This document shows, one piece after another, positions 28,452-36,056 of a stretch of DNA of 64,000 nucleotides. Position 1 is the first letter of the stretch, and every line of letters starts with the position of its first letter. The DNA comes from Mesorhizobium comanense (GTDB lineage Bacteria > Pseudomonadota > Alphaproteobacteria > Rhizobiales > Rhizobiaceae): contig NZ_SCNN01000002.1 in the NCBI RefSeq assembly GCF_005503535.1, forward strand, positions 310,001-374,000, in the 5' to 3' direction. Position numbers and translations under genes: made by a program. The notes below the pieces were generated by a model. It made no database searches, was not told the DNA's origin, and saw only the letters and a program-made list of their open reading frames with translations.

Positions 28452-28616
28452 TCAGCGGATGGACATTTCGCGGGCGATACGGGGAAAATCGGCGGGCTTG
28501 ATGCCGATGTCGGCACGATCGGCATTGCTCATCGAATGAAGCAGCGCCAGCGCCGCGCGATATCTCAGATGTTCCTGCGGGCGCGGCCGGGCGAACATTT
28601 CAGTGAAGAAACCCAT
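28452..28616 (-). CDS. Small DUF1127-like protein
   Basis: A 54-residue protein. The C-terminal part (ALALLHSMSNADRADIGIKPADFPRIARE) follows the DUF1127 pattern of a helix, a short linker and a D-IGI motif. The ATG at 28616 (MGFFTEMF) is preferred over an upstream in-frame codon. It is convergent with the DUF1993 gene, and its promoter must lie in the AT-rich region that also precedes the candidate small RNA on the other strand. Function unknown. Confidence 0.7.
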   Translation of the reverse strand: MGFFTEMFARPRPQEHLRYRAALALLHSMSNADRADIGIKPADFPRIAREMSIR

Positions 28617-28965
28617 CTTCAGGCTCCTGATTGGTCCTCCACGGCCTCGAATATAGGTGAATCGTGACAATTGTGCAGTGCAGCATTTGCATGCCTGCCA
28701 TGTCCGGATGATTTTTCATAAAATTTTTTTCGGGGCGGTGAAACTTTTTCGCCGCCTCCGCCGTAGGCTTCGATGCTGGCACTGGCCAGTTTTCCTCGCC
28801 ACTCCTGGCGAATTTCCGGACTGCATGAAAGTGCAGTCCGGCTTTTTGTTTGCGGCAAGCTGCAACGCGCTCGAATGCTCGATTCCTCGAGATCAATGGC
28901 ATGCATTTTTAACGAGCCGGTTCTATGCTTTGGAAACTTGACAGTCGGGCAAGGGGGAGGCTGAC
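28617..28965 (+). ncRNA. Gene-free stretch holding a candidate small RNA (3' end about 28851)
   Basis: No credible protein is encoded in this 349-bp gap. On the plus strand three hairpins follow one another: CTGGC-ACTG-GCCAG (28776-28789), TCGCCA-CTCC-TGGCGA (28796-28811), and a perfect 10-bp stem CCGGACTGCA/TGCAGTCCGG (28816-28841) followed by CTTTTTGTTT. The last is a textbook Rho-independent terminator with no upstream ORF to serve. The CTCC loop could pair with Shine-Dalgarno sequences, as in several rhizobial trans-acting sRNAs. The 5' end is not visible; an AT-rich tract at 28705-28730 may be the promoter. Confidence 0.5.
28816..28851 (+). terminator. Orphan Rho-independent terminator
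   Basis: A perfect 10-bp GC-rich stem (28816-28825 with 28832-28841), loop TGAAAG, then CTTTTTGTTT. There is no coding gene upstream on this strand since 28399, and the hairpin at 28406 already ends that gene. This is the main evidence for the small RNA. Confidence 0.8.
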
Positions 28966-29460
28966 ATCGCTACCAGCGCCAAGCGCGATTTCGCGTCGTT
29001 GCTCGACGACCTTTTCGTCGCTTCCGACAAGGACGACGGCGTCGAGGGTGACGGGCGTGGCGCGCCTCCGTCGATTCCCTTCGACTATCTCTCGGTTGCC
29101 GATGAACTCCATTCCGGCCGCATTAAGGTATCGGCAAGCGAATACCGTGAGGCGGGTGCGGACCTGGCGAGCGAATTCGCGGCCTTGCTCGACCATGCGA
29201 GGCTGGCCCTGGCCGGCGAAGAGCCGAAGTCCGAGGAAAGACTGCCGCCCATCGATCCTGAATCGATTGCGCTCGAACTGGGATTGGATCAGCCCAAAGC
29301 CATGGCGGATTTCAGCCGGATGCGCCGCAGCTTTGCCTTTGCCAACCACCCTGACCGCGTCGCTCCGCACCTGCGCCAACGCGCCATGATCCGCATGCAG
29401 GTCGCCAACATGCTGATCGACGACGCCAAGCGCCGTGCGGTGGCCGGCACGCGTCGCTGA
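28966..29460 (+). CDS. J-domain-like protein, probable non-canonical ATC start
   Basis: A protein of about 164 residues whose C-terminal third reads RRSFAFANHPDRVAPHLRQRA followed by MQVANMLIDDAKRR, resembling a J-domain with its HPD motif. The function is presumably as an Hsp70 co-chaperone or a degenerate relative. No ATG, GTG or TTG occurs in frame between the stop at 28939 and a TTG at 28999. A perfect GGGGGAGG lies 5 nt before an ATC at 28966, and the codons from there (ATSAKRDFASLL) read as coding. I take ATC as start; the TTG has no ribosome site. Confidence 0.65.
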   Translation: MATSAKRDFASLLDDLFVASDKDDGVEGDGRGAPPSIPFDYLSVADELHSGRIKVSASEYREAGADLASEFAALLDHARLALAGEEPKSEERLPPIDPESIALELGLDQPKAMADFSRMRRSFAFANHPDRVAPHLRQRAMIRMQVANMLIDDAKRRAVAGTRR

Positions 29461-29580
29461 AACCAGCGCAATTCACGCAAAAGTCGGGCTGCCGAGACTT
29501 GGAGAGCAACTCCGCTTTCCTGTAGAGTGCCGCCTCCCTCCCGCGCAGCCGCGCACGCTTTCTCTCCGGAGCAGAATTCC

Positions 29581-30648
29581 ATGCACAAACGCCGTCTCGG
29601 TCGGACCGATCTTCTTGTCACCCAGATTTGCCTGGGTTCGATGACATGGGGGCAGCAGAACACGGAAGCGGAAGGTCACGCCCAGATGGACCTCGCCTTC
29701 GCGCGTGGCGTCAATTTCATCGACACGGCCGAACTCTATCCGATCCCGCCCAAGGCGGAGACGCAAGGGAGGACCGAAAAGATCATCGGCAGCTGGATGA
29801 GGGCCAAGGGCAACCGCGACAAGGTGATCCTTGCCTCCAAGGTCGTCGGCCGCACCGCCAATGCCTGGTTTCGTGGCAACAGGCCCTCGCAACTCGTGCG
29901 CGCCGACATTTTCGACGCCATCGACAAGTCGTTGGCCAAGCTTGGCACCGACTATCTCGACCTCTACCAGATCCACTGGCCGGAACGGGACATTCCCTGG
30001 GGCGCCAATCCGACGCGTGTCGGCGCCGTGGCGCGTCGCGCCGATTCCGTCGGCGCACCGGCTGGCGAGACGCCGATCGCCGAGACGCTTGCCGTGTTCG
30101 AAGAGTTGGTGAAAGTCGGCAAGATCCGCCATTTCGGCCTCTCGAACGAGAGTTCCTGGGGTACGATGCGTTACCTTGCGGAAGCCGATAAAGGGATCGG
30201 GCCCCGCGTTGCTTCAATCCAGAACGCCTACAACCTCGTCAACCGCACCTTCGAGGTAAACCTCGCCGAGGTGTGCGAACGCGAGCAGGTGTCTTTGCTC
30301 GCCTATTCGCCGCTGGCACAGGGCTATCTCTCGGGCAAATACGACCATGGCGCGCGCCCGCAAGGATCGCGCTCGCAGCTTTTCAACCGCGGGCAGCGCT
30401 ATGAGACGCCGAATGCCGCGCAAGCGCTGCTCGAATATAATGAACTGGCGCGCTCGTTTGGGCTGGAGCCAGCATTGTTTGCCAACGCTTATGTGTCCAG
30501 CCGCCCGTTCGTGACGTCGAACATCATCGGTGCGACGTCGGTCGCGCAACTCGACATGGCGCTGTCCTCGGTGGACGTCGTCTGGACCGAAGAGATGCAG
30601 AAGGCGGTCGACGCCATACATCAACGGATCGGCAATCCCTGTCCCTGA
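29581..30648 (+). CDS. Aldo/keto reductase, Tas-like
   Basis: A 355-residue NADPH-dependent aldo/keto reductase of the Tas/YajO type. The N terminus RRLGRTDLLVTQICLGSMTWG is typical. The catalytic tetrad is represented by Asp and Tyr in FIDTAELYP, the Lys in ILASKVVG and the His in YQIHWPER. NADP-contacting SNESSWG and SPLAQGYLSGKY follow. The physiological substrate is unknown. The ATG at 29581 starts right before the first beta strand. Confidence 0.92.
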   Translation: MHKRRLGRTDLLVTQICLGSMTWGQQNTEAEGHAQMDLAFARGVNFIDTAELYPIPPKAETQGRTEKIIGSWMRAKGNRDKVILASKVVGRTANAWFRGNRPSQLVRADIFDAIDKSLAKLGTDYLDLYQIHWPERDIPWGANPTRVGAVARRADSVGAPAGETPIAETLAVFEELVKVGKIRHFGLSNESSWGTMRYLAEADKGIGPRVASIQNAYNLVNRTFEVNLAEVCEREQVSLLAYSPLAQGYLSGKYDHGARPQGSRSQLFNRGQRYETPNAAQALLEYNELARSFGLEPALFANAYVSSRPFVTSNIIGATSVAQLDMALSSVDVVWTEEMQKAVDAIHQRIGNPCP

Positions 30649-30691
30649 CAGGTTCGGCCGCGGAATCATTGGGAATAACAAAGGGGTGGAG

Positions 30692-31963
30692 ATGATGGTG
30701 GATTTTCCGATCGAGGCCGTGCGGGGAAAGTTCCCCGCGCTTTCGCTCACCGACAATGGTCGCCGTCGCGTCTATCTCGACAATCCCGCCGGCACGCAGG
30801 TGCCTCAGGCGGTCGCCGATGCGGTGGCGCGATGCCTGCTGAGCACCAATGCCAATCTGGGGGGATACTTCGCAACGACGCTCGCCGCTCAGGCCGTCGT
30901 TGACGACGCGCATGCGGCGATTGCCGATTTCCTCGGAGCGGCCAGCCCTGAGGAAATCATCATCGGCGCCAACATGACGACGCTGACCTATGATATGTCA
31001 CGCACGCTCGGCCGCACGATGAAGCCCGGCGACGAGATCATCGTCACCCGAATGGACCATGAGGGTAATGTCTCGCCCTGGCTGCAACTGGCCGAGGATC
31101 TCGGCCTCACCGTGCGCTGGCTGCCGTTCGATGAAAAGAGCTGGCAGGTCGAGGAGGCGACGCTGGCCAGCCTGCTTTCCGACAGGACGCGGCTGGTCGC
31201 GTTGAACTACGCCAGCAACCTGACGGGCTCCATCAATCGGGTCAAGTCATTGACTGCCATGGCTAAACAGGCCGGCGCGCTGGTCTATGTCGATGCCGTG
31301 CAGTTCGCCCCGCATGGCCTGATCGACGTGCAGGACATCGGCTGCGATTTCCTGGTCTGTTCGGCCTACAAATTCTTCGGCCCGCATATGGGCATCCTGT
31401 GGGGAAGGCGCGGCGTCATCGACGGCCTTGAGCCGTACAAATGCCGCTGTTCCTCCAATGGCCTGCCGGAGCGCTTCGAACTCGGCACGCCGCAGATCGA
31501 ACTCATGGCCGGTCTGACGGCGGCGGTCGACTATTTTGCCGGCCTTGGCGAGGCACAAGGGCAGGGCGGCTCACGCAGACAGAAGATCGCCAAGGCGTTC
31601 GAAGTCGCGATCGCCTACGAAAACCTGTTGGCGCAACGGCTGATCGACGGCTTGTCGGATATTTCAGGCCTCACGATTCGCGGCATCACCGATCCCAAGC
31701 GGCTTGGCGATCGCGTGCCGACGGTCTCTTTCACTGTAGACGGCATTGTGCCGGAGACGATCGTGCGGCAGATGAACGCCGAAAACATCTTCCTGTGGTC
31801 GGGGCACAACTACGCCTGGGAGATCGTGCATCAGCTCGGCATTCCCGCCGAGCAGGGCGTTGTGCGCATCGGCATCGCGCACTACAACACCTCGGCCGAG
31901 ATCGACGAGACGCTGGAGAGCGTGCATCGTGTCATCGCCATGCTCAGGCAGCAACGGAGCTGA
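30692..31963 (+). CDS. Cysteine desulfurase-like aminotransferase class V protein
   Basis: A 423-residue PLP enzyme of class V. The PLP lysine is in LVCSAYKFFGPHMG, the PLP-contacting Asp in VYVDAVQFAPHG, and the N terminus has RVYLDNPAGTQVPQAV. It resembles the cysteine-desulfurase-like subfamily (TIGR01976 type) rather than IscS/SufS, and no Fe-S assembly genes are near. It starts 43 bp after the aldo/keto reductase. True cysteine desulfurase activity is not assured. Confidence 0.85.
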   Translation: MMVDFPIEAVRGKFPALSLTDNGRRRVYLDNPAGTQVPQAVADAVARCLLSTNANLGGYFATTLAAQAVVDDAHAAIADFLGAASPEEIIIGANMTTLTYDMSRTLGRTMKPGDEIIVTRMDHEGNVSPWLQLAEDLGLTVRWLPFDEKSWQVEEATLASLLSDRTRLVALNYASNLTGSINRVKSLTAMAKQAGALVYVDAVQFAPHGLIDVQDIGCDFLVCSAYKFFGPHMGILWGRRGVIDGLEPYKCRCSSNGLPERFELGTPQIELMAGLTAAVDYFAGLGEAQGQGGSRRQKIAKAFEVAIAYENLLAQRLIDGLSDISGLTIRGITDPKRLGDRVPTVSFTVDGIVPETIVRQMNAENIFLWSGHNYAWEIVHQLGIPAEQGVVRIGIAHYNTSAEIDETLESVHRVIAMLRQQRS

Positions 31964-31978
31964 ATTCGGACCGGTCGC

Positions 31979-33007
31979 CTACCGCGCCTTGCCGCCGAAA
32001 CCGGTAAGGAACGCGGCAAGGTTGTCGCCGAGCTCGTCGCAGAGATAACCGCCTTCCTGGACGATGACCGTAGGCAGACCCAGCCCAGCGATGGCCTCGC
32101 CGATGCGTGAAAAACCCGGCGTCGTCACAGAAAGCCCGCCGAACGGATCGCCCTCGAACGCGTCGAGCCCGAGCGCGACGACCAGCGCATCCGGCGAGAA
32201 GGCGCGGATGCGCTGGAATGCAACGCCAAGTGCCTCCAGAAACGCCGCGTCGGCGGATTTGCGCGGCAGCGGCAGATTGAAATTGTAGCCCAGCCCCGGA
32301 CCTTCGCCGCGCTCGTCCGCATGCCCCCAGAAGAACGGGTAGAAGCGCACGGGGTCGGCATGCAGCGACACGGTGAGCACATCGGGGCGCGCGTAGAAAA
32401 TGCCTTGCGTGCCGTTGCCGTGATGCAGGTCGACATCGAGGATCGCCACGCGCGCCGCCTGCTTGCGCAGGACTTGCGCGGCGACCGCCGAATTGTTGAT
32501 GAAGCAGAAGCCGCCGGCGACGTCGGCGAAGGCGTGGTGTCCGGGCGGCCGGCACAGCGCATAGGCTGCCGGTGCGCCTGATATCACCGTTTCCGCCGCC
32601 TCGACCGCGCTCCAGGCGCTCCACAGGGCGCTTTGCCATGTCTCCTGGGAGATCGGGCAGGCCGTATCGGCCATGTGATAACCAGCCTGGCCAACGGCGG
32701 AGGCTGGATAGGAGCCGGCGCGCGCGATCGGATGAATATTGGGGATCACCTCGGCGGAGGCACCTTCGATACGCTGCCAGCGCGCAAAAATATGCTCGAG
32801 GAAGTCGAGATATTCAGGCGTATGGACCGCCGAAACGGGCCCAAGTCCATGATTCCCGGGTCGTTCGATCACGCAACCTGCAGATTTTGCGCCGGCTAAC
32901 AATCTTTCGGCGCGCTCCGGTTTTTCCGGATTGGGTTGCGGGGCGCCGCTGGAAAGAAAGGCCTTGGGGTCGTGGCGCTTCTGTTCCTGCGCGTAGAAGG
33001 CTTTCAT
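31979..33007 (-). CDS. Histone deacetylase family protein, acetylpolyamine amidohydrolase-like
   Basis: A 342-residue zinc hydrolase of the arginase/deacetylase fold. The catalytic His pair is in CRPPGHHAF, and zinc ligands Asp and His are in ILDVDLHHGNGTQGIFY, with another Asp in LGLDAFEGDPFGG. The N terminus (FYAQEQKRHDP) and length match acetylpolyamine amidohydrolases, which remove acetyl groups from acetylputrescine or acetylcadaverine. The stop overlaps no gene, but its ATG overlaps the upstream GNAT stop by 4 bp, so an acetyltransferase and a deacetylase are co-translated. Confidence 0.87.
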   Translation of the reverse strand: MKAFYAQEQKRHDPKAFLSSGAPQPNPEKPERAERLLAGAKSAGCVIERPGNHGLGPVSAVHTPEYLDFLEHIFARWQRIEGASAEVIPNIHPIARAGSYPASAVGQAGYHMADTACPISQETWQSALWSAWSAVEAAETVISGAPAAYALCRPPGHHAFADVAGGFCFINNSAVAAQVLRKQAARVAILDVDLHHGNGTQGIFYARPDVLTVSLHADPVRFYPFFWGHADERGEGPGLGYNFNLPLPRKSADAAFLEALGVAFQRIRAFSPDALVVALGLDAFEGDPFGGLSVTTPGFSRIGEAIAGLGLPTVIVQEGGYLCDELGDNLAAFLTGFGGKAR

Positions 33008-33516
33008 TCCTGCTCCCCATTGTCCGGCGCATCGGCGAAGGCAAAAAAGGCATCGCCGATGATCTTCTGCGTCTGTTCGTAACTCGACCAGGCGATGCCC
33101 AGCCGTTCATAGAAGACCTTGGCGCCCTCATTGTCGGTGTCGACGGAGAGCCTGAGATAGACGCCGCCATTCTTGCGGCACTCGGCCGCGACCCGCCGCA
33201 ACAGGCGCTCGCCGATCTTGCGGCCGCGGAAGCGATCCTCGACATAAAGGTCTTGCACATAGACGCCGGGCCTTCCCATCCAGGTCGAGAAGATCGGAAA
33301 AGACAGGCAAAGCCCGGCGAATTCGCCGTCGATCTCGGCGATCAGGGTCGAGAAAGCGGGCTTATCGCCGAAGCCGTAGCGGCGCAGATCGTCGGCGGTC
33401 GAAACAATCTCCTGATGCGCGCCGATATGCGCGCCAAGCTTGAGCAGCGCGGCGTGGATGGCGTCGGCGTCGTCGATCGTGCCGGGACGGAGGAGGACTT
33501 CGGATGGGTTGCTCAT
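33004..33516 (-). CDS. GNAT family N-acetyltransferase
   Basis: A 170-residue acetyl-CoA-dependent transferase. The N terminus LLRPGTIDDADAIHAALLKLG is the usual GNAT entry, VQDLYVEDRFRGRKIGERLLRRVAAEC carries the acetyl-CoA pyrophosphate loop, and FYERLGIAWS closes the fold. It resembles the spermidine/diamine acetyltransferase-like branch, which would suit its coupling to a polyamine deacetylase, but the acceptor is unproven. The ATG at 33516 is chosen; upstream codons belong to a repeat element. Confidence 0.87.
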   Translation of the reverse strand: MSNPSEVLLRPGTIDDADAIHAALLKLGAHIGAHQEIVSTADDLRRYGFGDKPAFSTLIAEIDGEFAGLCLSFPIFSTWMGRPGVYVQDLYVEDRFRGRKIGERLLRRVAAECRKNGGVYLRLSVDTDNEGAKVFYERLGIAWSSYEQTQKIIGDAFFAFADAPDNGEQE

Positions 33517-33535
33517 GACAGGTGTGATGCCAAGG

Positions 33536-33693
33536 CACCCCCCTTTGTCCTGCCGGACATCTCCCCCGCAAGGGGGGAGATCGGCGGCTTCGCTCTTGCC
33601 GCCCATTCTGCAACGCTTGTGATTGGCGAAACCCAAGGCGACATCCGATCTCCCCCCTTGCGGGGGAGATGGCCGGCAGGCCAGAGGGGGGTG
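33536..33693. repeat. Rhizobial-type intergenic palindromic repeat (RIME-like)
   Basis: A long imperfect inverted repeat. The outer arms are CACCCCCCT and AGGGGGGTG, with TGCCGG/CCGGCA inside them. Each arm holds its own hairpin built on ATCTCCCCC and its complement (33559-33581 and 33648-33670). The layout matches the mosaic palindromic elements common in Rhizobium and Mesorhizobium intergenic regions. It separates the BKACE gene from the GNAT gene and could attenuate or end the catabolic transcript. Confidence 0.75.
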
Positions 33694-33744
33694 GGCAGGA
33701 TCGCAATCATCTCCGAGTGTCTAGCTTTCAAAACGTAGTCGATC

Positions 33745-34674
33745 TCAAAACGCCACCCGGTCGCCGCCCTTGAGCGCCAGCATGTCGCGCGCTTCCGCCG
33801 GCGTGGCAACCTCCAGCGACAGCCCTTCGAGAATGCCACGGATGCGGCGCACCTGGTCGGCGTTGGATTTCGCCAGCTGGCGGCCGTCATAGAGACTGTC
33901 CTCGAGCCCGACGCGGACATTGCCGCCCATCGCCGCCGCGATCGAGATCAGCGGCATCTGGTTGCGCCCCGCGGCCAGGACCGAGAACTGGTAGCTGTCG
34001 CCGAACAGCTTGTCGGCGATGCGCTTCATGTGGATGAGATTGTCCGGATCGGCGCCGATGCCGCCCAGTATCCCCAGCACGAACTGGATGAAGAGCGGGC
34101 CGGACACCAGGCCCCGATCACGGAAATGCGCCAGGGAGTAGAGATGGCCGACATCGTAGCACTCGAACTCGAAGCGCGTGCCGCAGCCCTTGCCCAGCCT
34201 CTCCAGCACGCCTTCCATGTCGGCGAACGTGTTCTTGAAGATGGTGTCGCGTGTCGCTTCGAGCAGCTTGGGTTCCCATTCGTGCTGCCATTCGCGCGGC
34301 TTGTCGAGCATTGGAAACAGCGCGAAATTCATCGAGCCCATGTTGAGCGAACACATTTCGGGTTGCGCCCGCAAGGGAGCCGCCAGCCGCTGGTCCAGCG
34401 TCATCAGCGAGGAGCCGCCGGTCGTGATGTTGATGACCGCGTCGGTTGCCTGCTTGATGCGCGGCAGAAACTGCATGAACACATCGGGATCGGCGGTCGG
34501 CCGGCCGTCCTTGGGGTCGCGGGCGTGAAGATGCAGGATCGAGGCGCCGGCTTCCGCCGCCGCGATCGCGTCCGCTGCAATCTGGTCCGGCGTCACCGGA
34601 AGATAGGGCGACATCGACGGTGTATGGACCGAGCCGGTGACGGCGCAGGTGATGATAACTTTGCGCGGCGCCAT
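33745..34674 (-). CDS. BKACE family enzyme (3-keto-5-aminohexanoate cleavage, DUF849)
   Basis: A 309-residue TIM-barrel enzyme that condenses a beta-keto acid with acetyl-CoA and splits it into acetoacetate and a CoA ester, using Zn2+. The N terminus KVIITCAVTGSVHTPSMSPYLP and the zinc ligands in ASILHLHARDPKDGRPT are typical. The substrate of BKACE proteins varies widely and is usually set by the operon, here an aminotransferase and a dimethylformamidase-like protein. It begins 4 bp after the aminotransferase stop. Confidence 0.92.
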   Translation of the reverse strand: MAPRKVIITCAVTGSVHTPSMSPYLPVTPDQIAADAIAAAEAGASILHLHARDPKDGRPTADPDVFMQFLPRIKQATDAVINITTGGSSLMTLDQRLAAPLRAQPEMCSLNMGSMNFALFPMLDKPREWQHEWEPKLLEATRDTIFKNTFADMEGVLERLGKGCGTRFEFECYDVGHLYSLAHFRDRGLVSGPLFIQFVLGILGGIGADPDNLIHMKRIADKLFGDSYQFSVLAAGRNQMPLISIAAAMGGNVRVGLEDSLYDGRQLAKSNADQVRRIRGILEGLSLEVATPAEARDMLALKGGDRVAF

Positions 34675-34678
34675 TGCC

Positions 34679-36055
34679 TTACCCCCGGCCTTCGACCGGC
34701 AGGTCGAGTTCGCCAGCCAGCACTTCCAGCGAGTCGCCTATGATGGAGACGATCTCGCCGACCTGCTCGGCCGTGACGATCATCGGTGGCGCAACCATGA
34801 AATTGTCGCCGTCAACGCCACCCTTGACCTTGCGGCCATAGATGATCAGCCCGCGCTCATAGGCAAGGTCGAGCAGGCGTTGCGTTGCTTTCCTGTTCTG
34901 GTCGATAGGCTTGAGCGTTTCGGGATCGGCGACCATCTCGGCGCCTGTCAGCAGGCCTTTGCCGCGCACATCGGCGATGAATGGAAAACGCTTCGCCAAC
35001 CCTTTCAACCCGTCCATCAGCACGTCGCCCATGGCTGCCGCATTGGTGATCAGGTCGAGCCGGTCCATTTCGCCCAGCACCGCCAGCCCGGCGGCACAGG
35101 CCAGCGGGTTGCCGGCGTAGGTGTGACCGTGCTGGAAGCCGCCCGAGGCGAGCAGCGGCTGCACCAGGCGCATTGGCGCTGCGAGCGCGCCGAGCGGCGC
35201 ATAGCCGGAGCCCAGGCCCTTCGACAGCGCGACGATGTCGGGCTTGCAGTTCCAGTGGTCGCCGCCCAGGAATTTGCCGGTGCGGCCGGCACCGCTCATC
35301 ACTTCATCGTGGATGAGCAGGATGCCGTAGCGGTCGCAGATCTCGCGCACCCGCGCATAATAGCTTTCCGGCGCCACGAGCGCGGCGGTAGCGGCGCCGC
35401 CGATCGGCTCCATGATGAAGGCCACGACGCTGTCCGGTCCCTCGGCGAGGATCTTTTCTTCCAGCATGTCCGCGTAGCGGATACCGCGCTGCTCCATCGA
35501 AAGGTTGTCCCGGTCGCGCCATGCGCTGGGTGCCGGCACGGTCGGCATCACCCGCATCATCGGCTCGAAAGTCTCGGCCAGCGCGTCGTCGCCCGTGATC
35601 GAGAGCGAGCCAAGCGTGCCGCCATGGTAGGAGGGGAAGCGGGTGATCACCTTCCAGCGGGATGCCTGTCCGGTTGCCACGGCCCATTGGCGAGCCAGCT
35701 TGATGCAGGATTCCGTCGCTTCCGAGCCGCCGGACACGAAGAAGACGCGGTCCATGCCTTCCGGCAGCTTGCCGGCCAGTTCCCGCGCAAGTTCTTCCGC
35801 GGGTTCGTTCTCGAAATGCAGCCGGTAGGCGAAGGTGGCGCGATCCATCTGCCGCTTCATGGCGTCCAGCACATTGCGGTTGGAATGGCCGATATTGGCG
35901 ACCATCGGTCCGCTCGAACCGTCGATGAAGCGGCGGCCGTCCTGCGTCCACATATAGATGCCTTCGGCGCGGTCGATGAGCGGCCGGCGCAGGCTGGACA
36001 AGTAGAAGAGATGCGAGTCGCGCCGGGTCTCGGCGGCGTTTTGTGCTTTCGACAT
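34679..36055 (-). CDS. Class III aminotransferase
   Basis: A 458-residue PLP enzyme of the omega-amino acid:pyruvate/4-aminobutyrate aminotransferase group. The PLP aspartate is in LLIHDEVMSGAGRTG and the lysine in VALSKGLGSGYAPLGAL. GSEATESCIKLAR carries the phosphate-binding loop. Such enzymes convert omega- or beta-amino acids to semialdehydes or beta-keto acids, the latter being BKACE substrates. The ATG at 36055 is one base after the upstream stop (TGACATG). Confidence 0.92.
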   Translation of the reverse strand: MSKAQNAAETRRDSHLFYLSSLRRPLIDRAEGIYMWTQDGRRFIDGSSGPMVANIGHSNRNVLDAMKRQMDRATFAYRLHFENEPAEELARELAGKLPEGMDRVFFVSGGSEATESCIKLARQWAVATGQASRWKVITRFPSYHGGTLGSLSITGDDALAETFEPMMRVMPTVPAPSAWRDRDNLSMEQRGIRYADMLEEKILAEGPDSVVAFIMEPIGGAATAALVAPESYYARVREICDRYGILLIHDEVMSGAGRTGKFLGGDHWNCKPDIVALSKGLGSGYAPLGALAAPMRLVQPLLASGGFQHGHTYAGNPLACAAGLAVLGEMDRLDLITNAAAMGDVLMDGLKGLAKRFPFIADVRGKGLLTGAEMVADPETLKPIDQNRKATQRLLDLAYERGLIIYGRKVKGGVDGDNFMVAPPMIVTAEQVGEIVSIIGDSLEVLAGELDLPVEGRG

Positions 36056-36056
36056 G

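Noticed and set aside
28657..28941. A 94-codon plus-strand frame in the 28.6-28.9 kb gap
   Set aside because: It runs through the orphan terminator, is rich in Cys, His and Phe without pattern, and lacks a ribosome site; a small RNA explains the region better.
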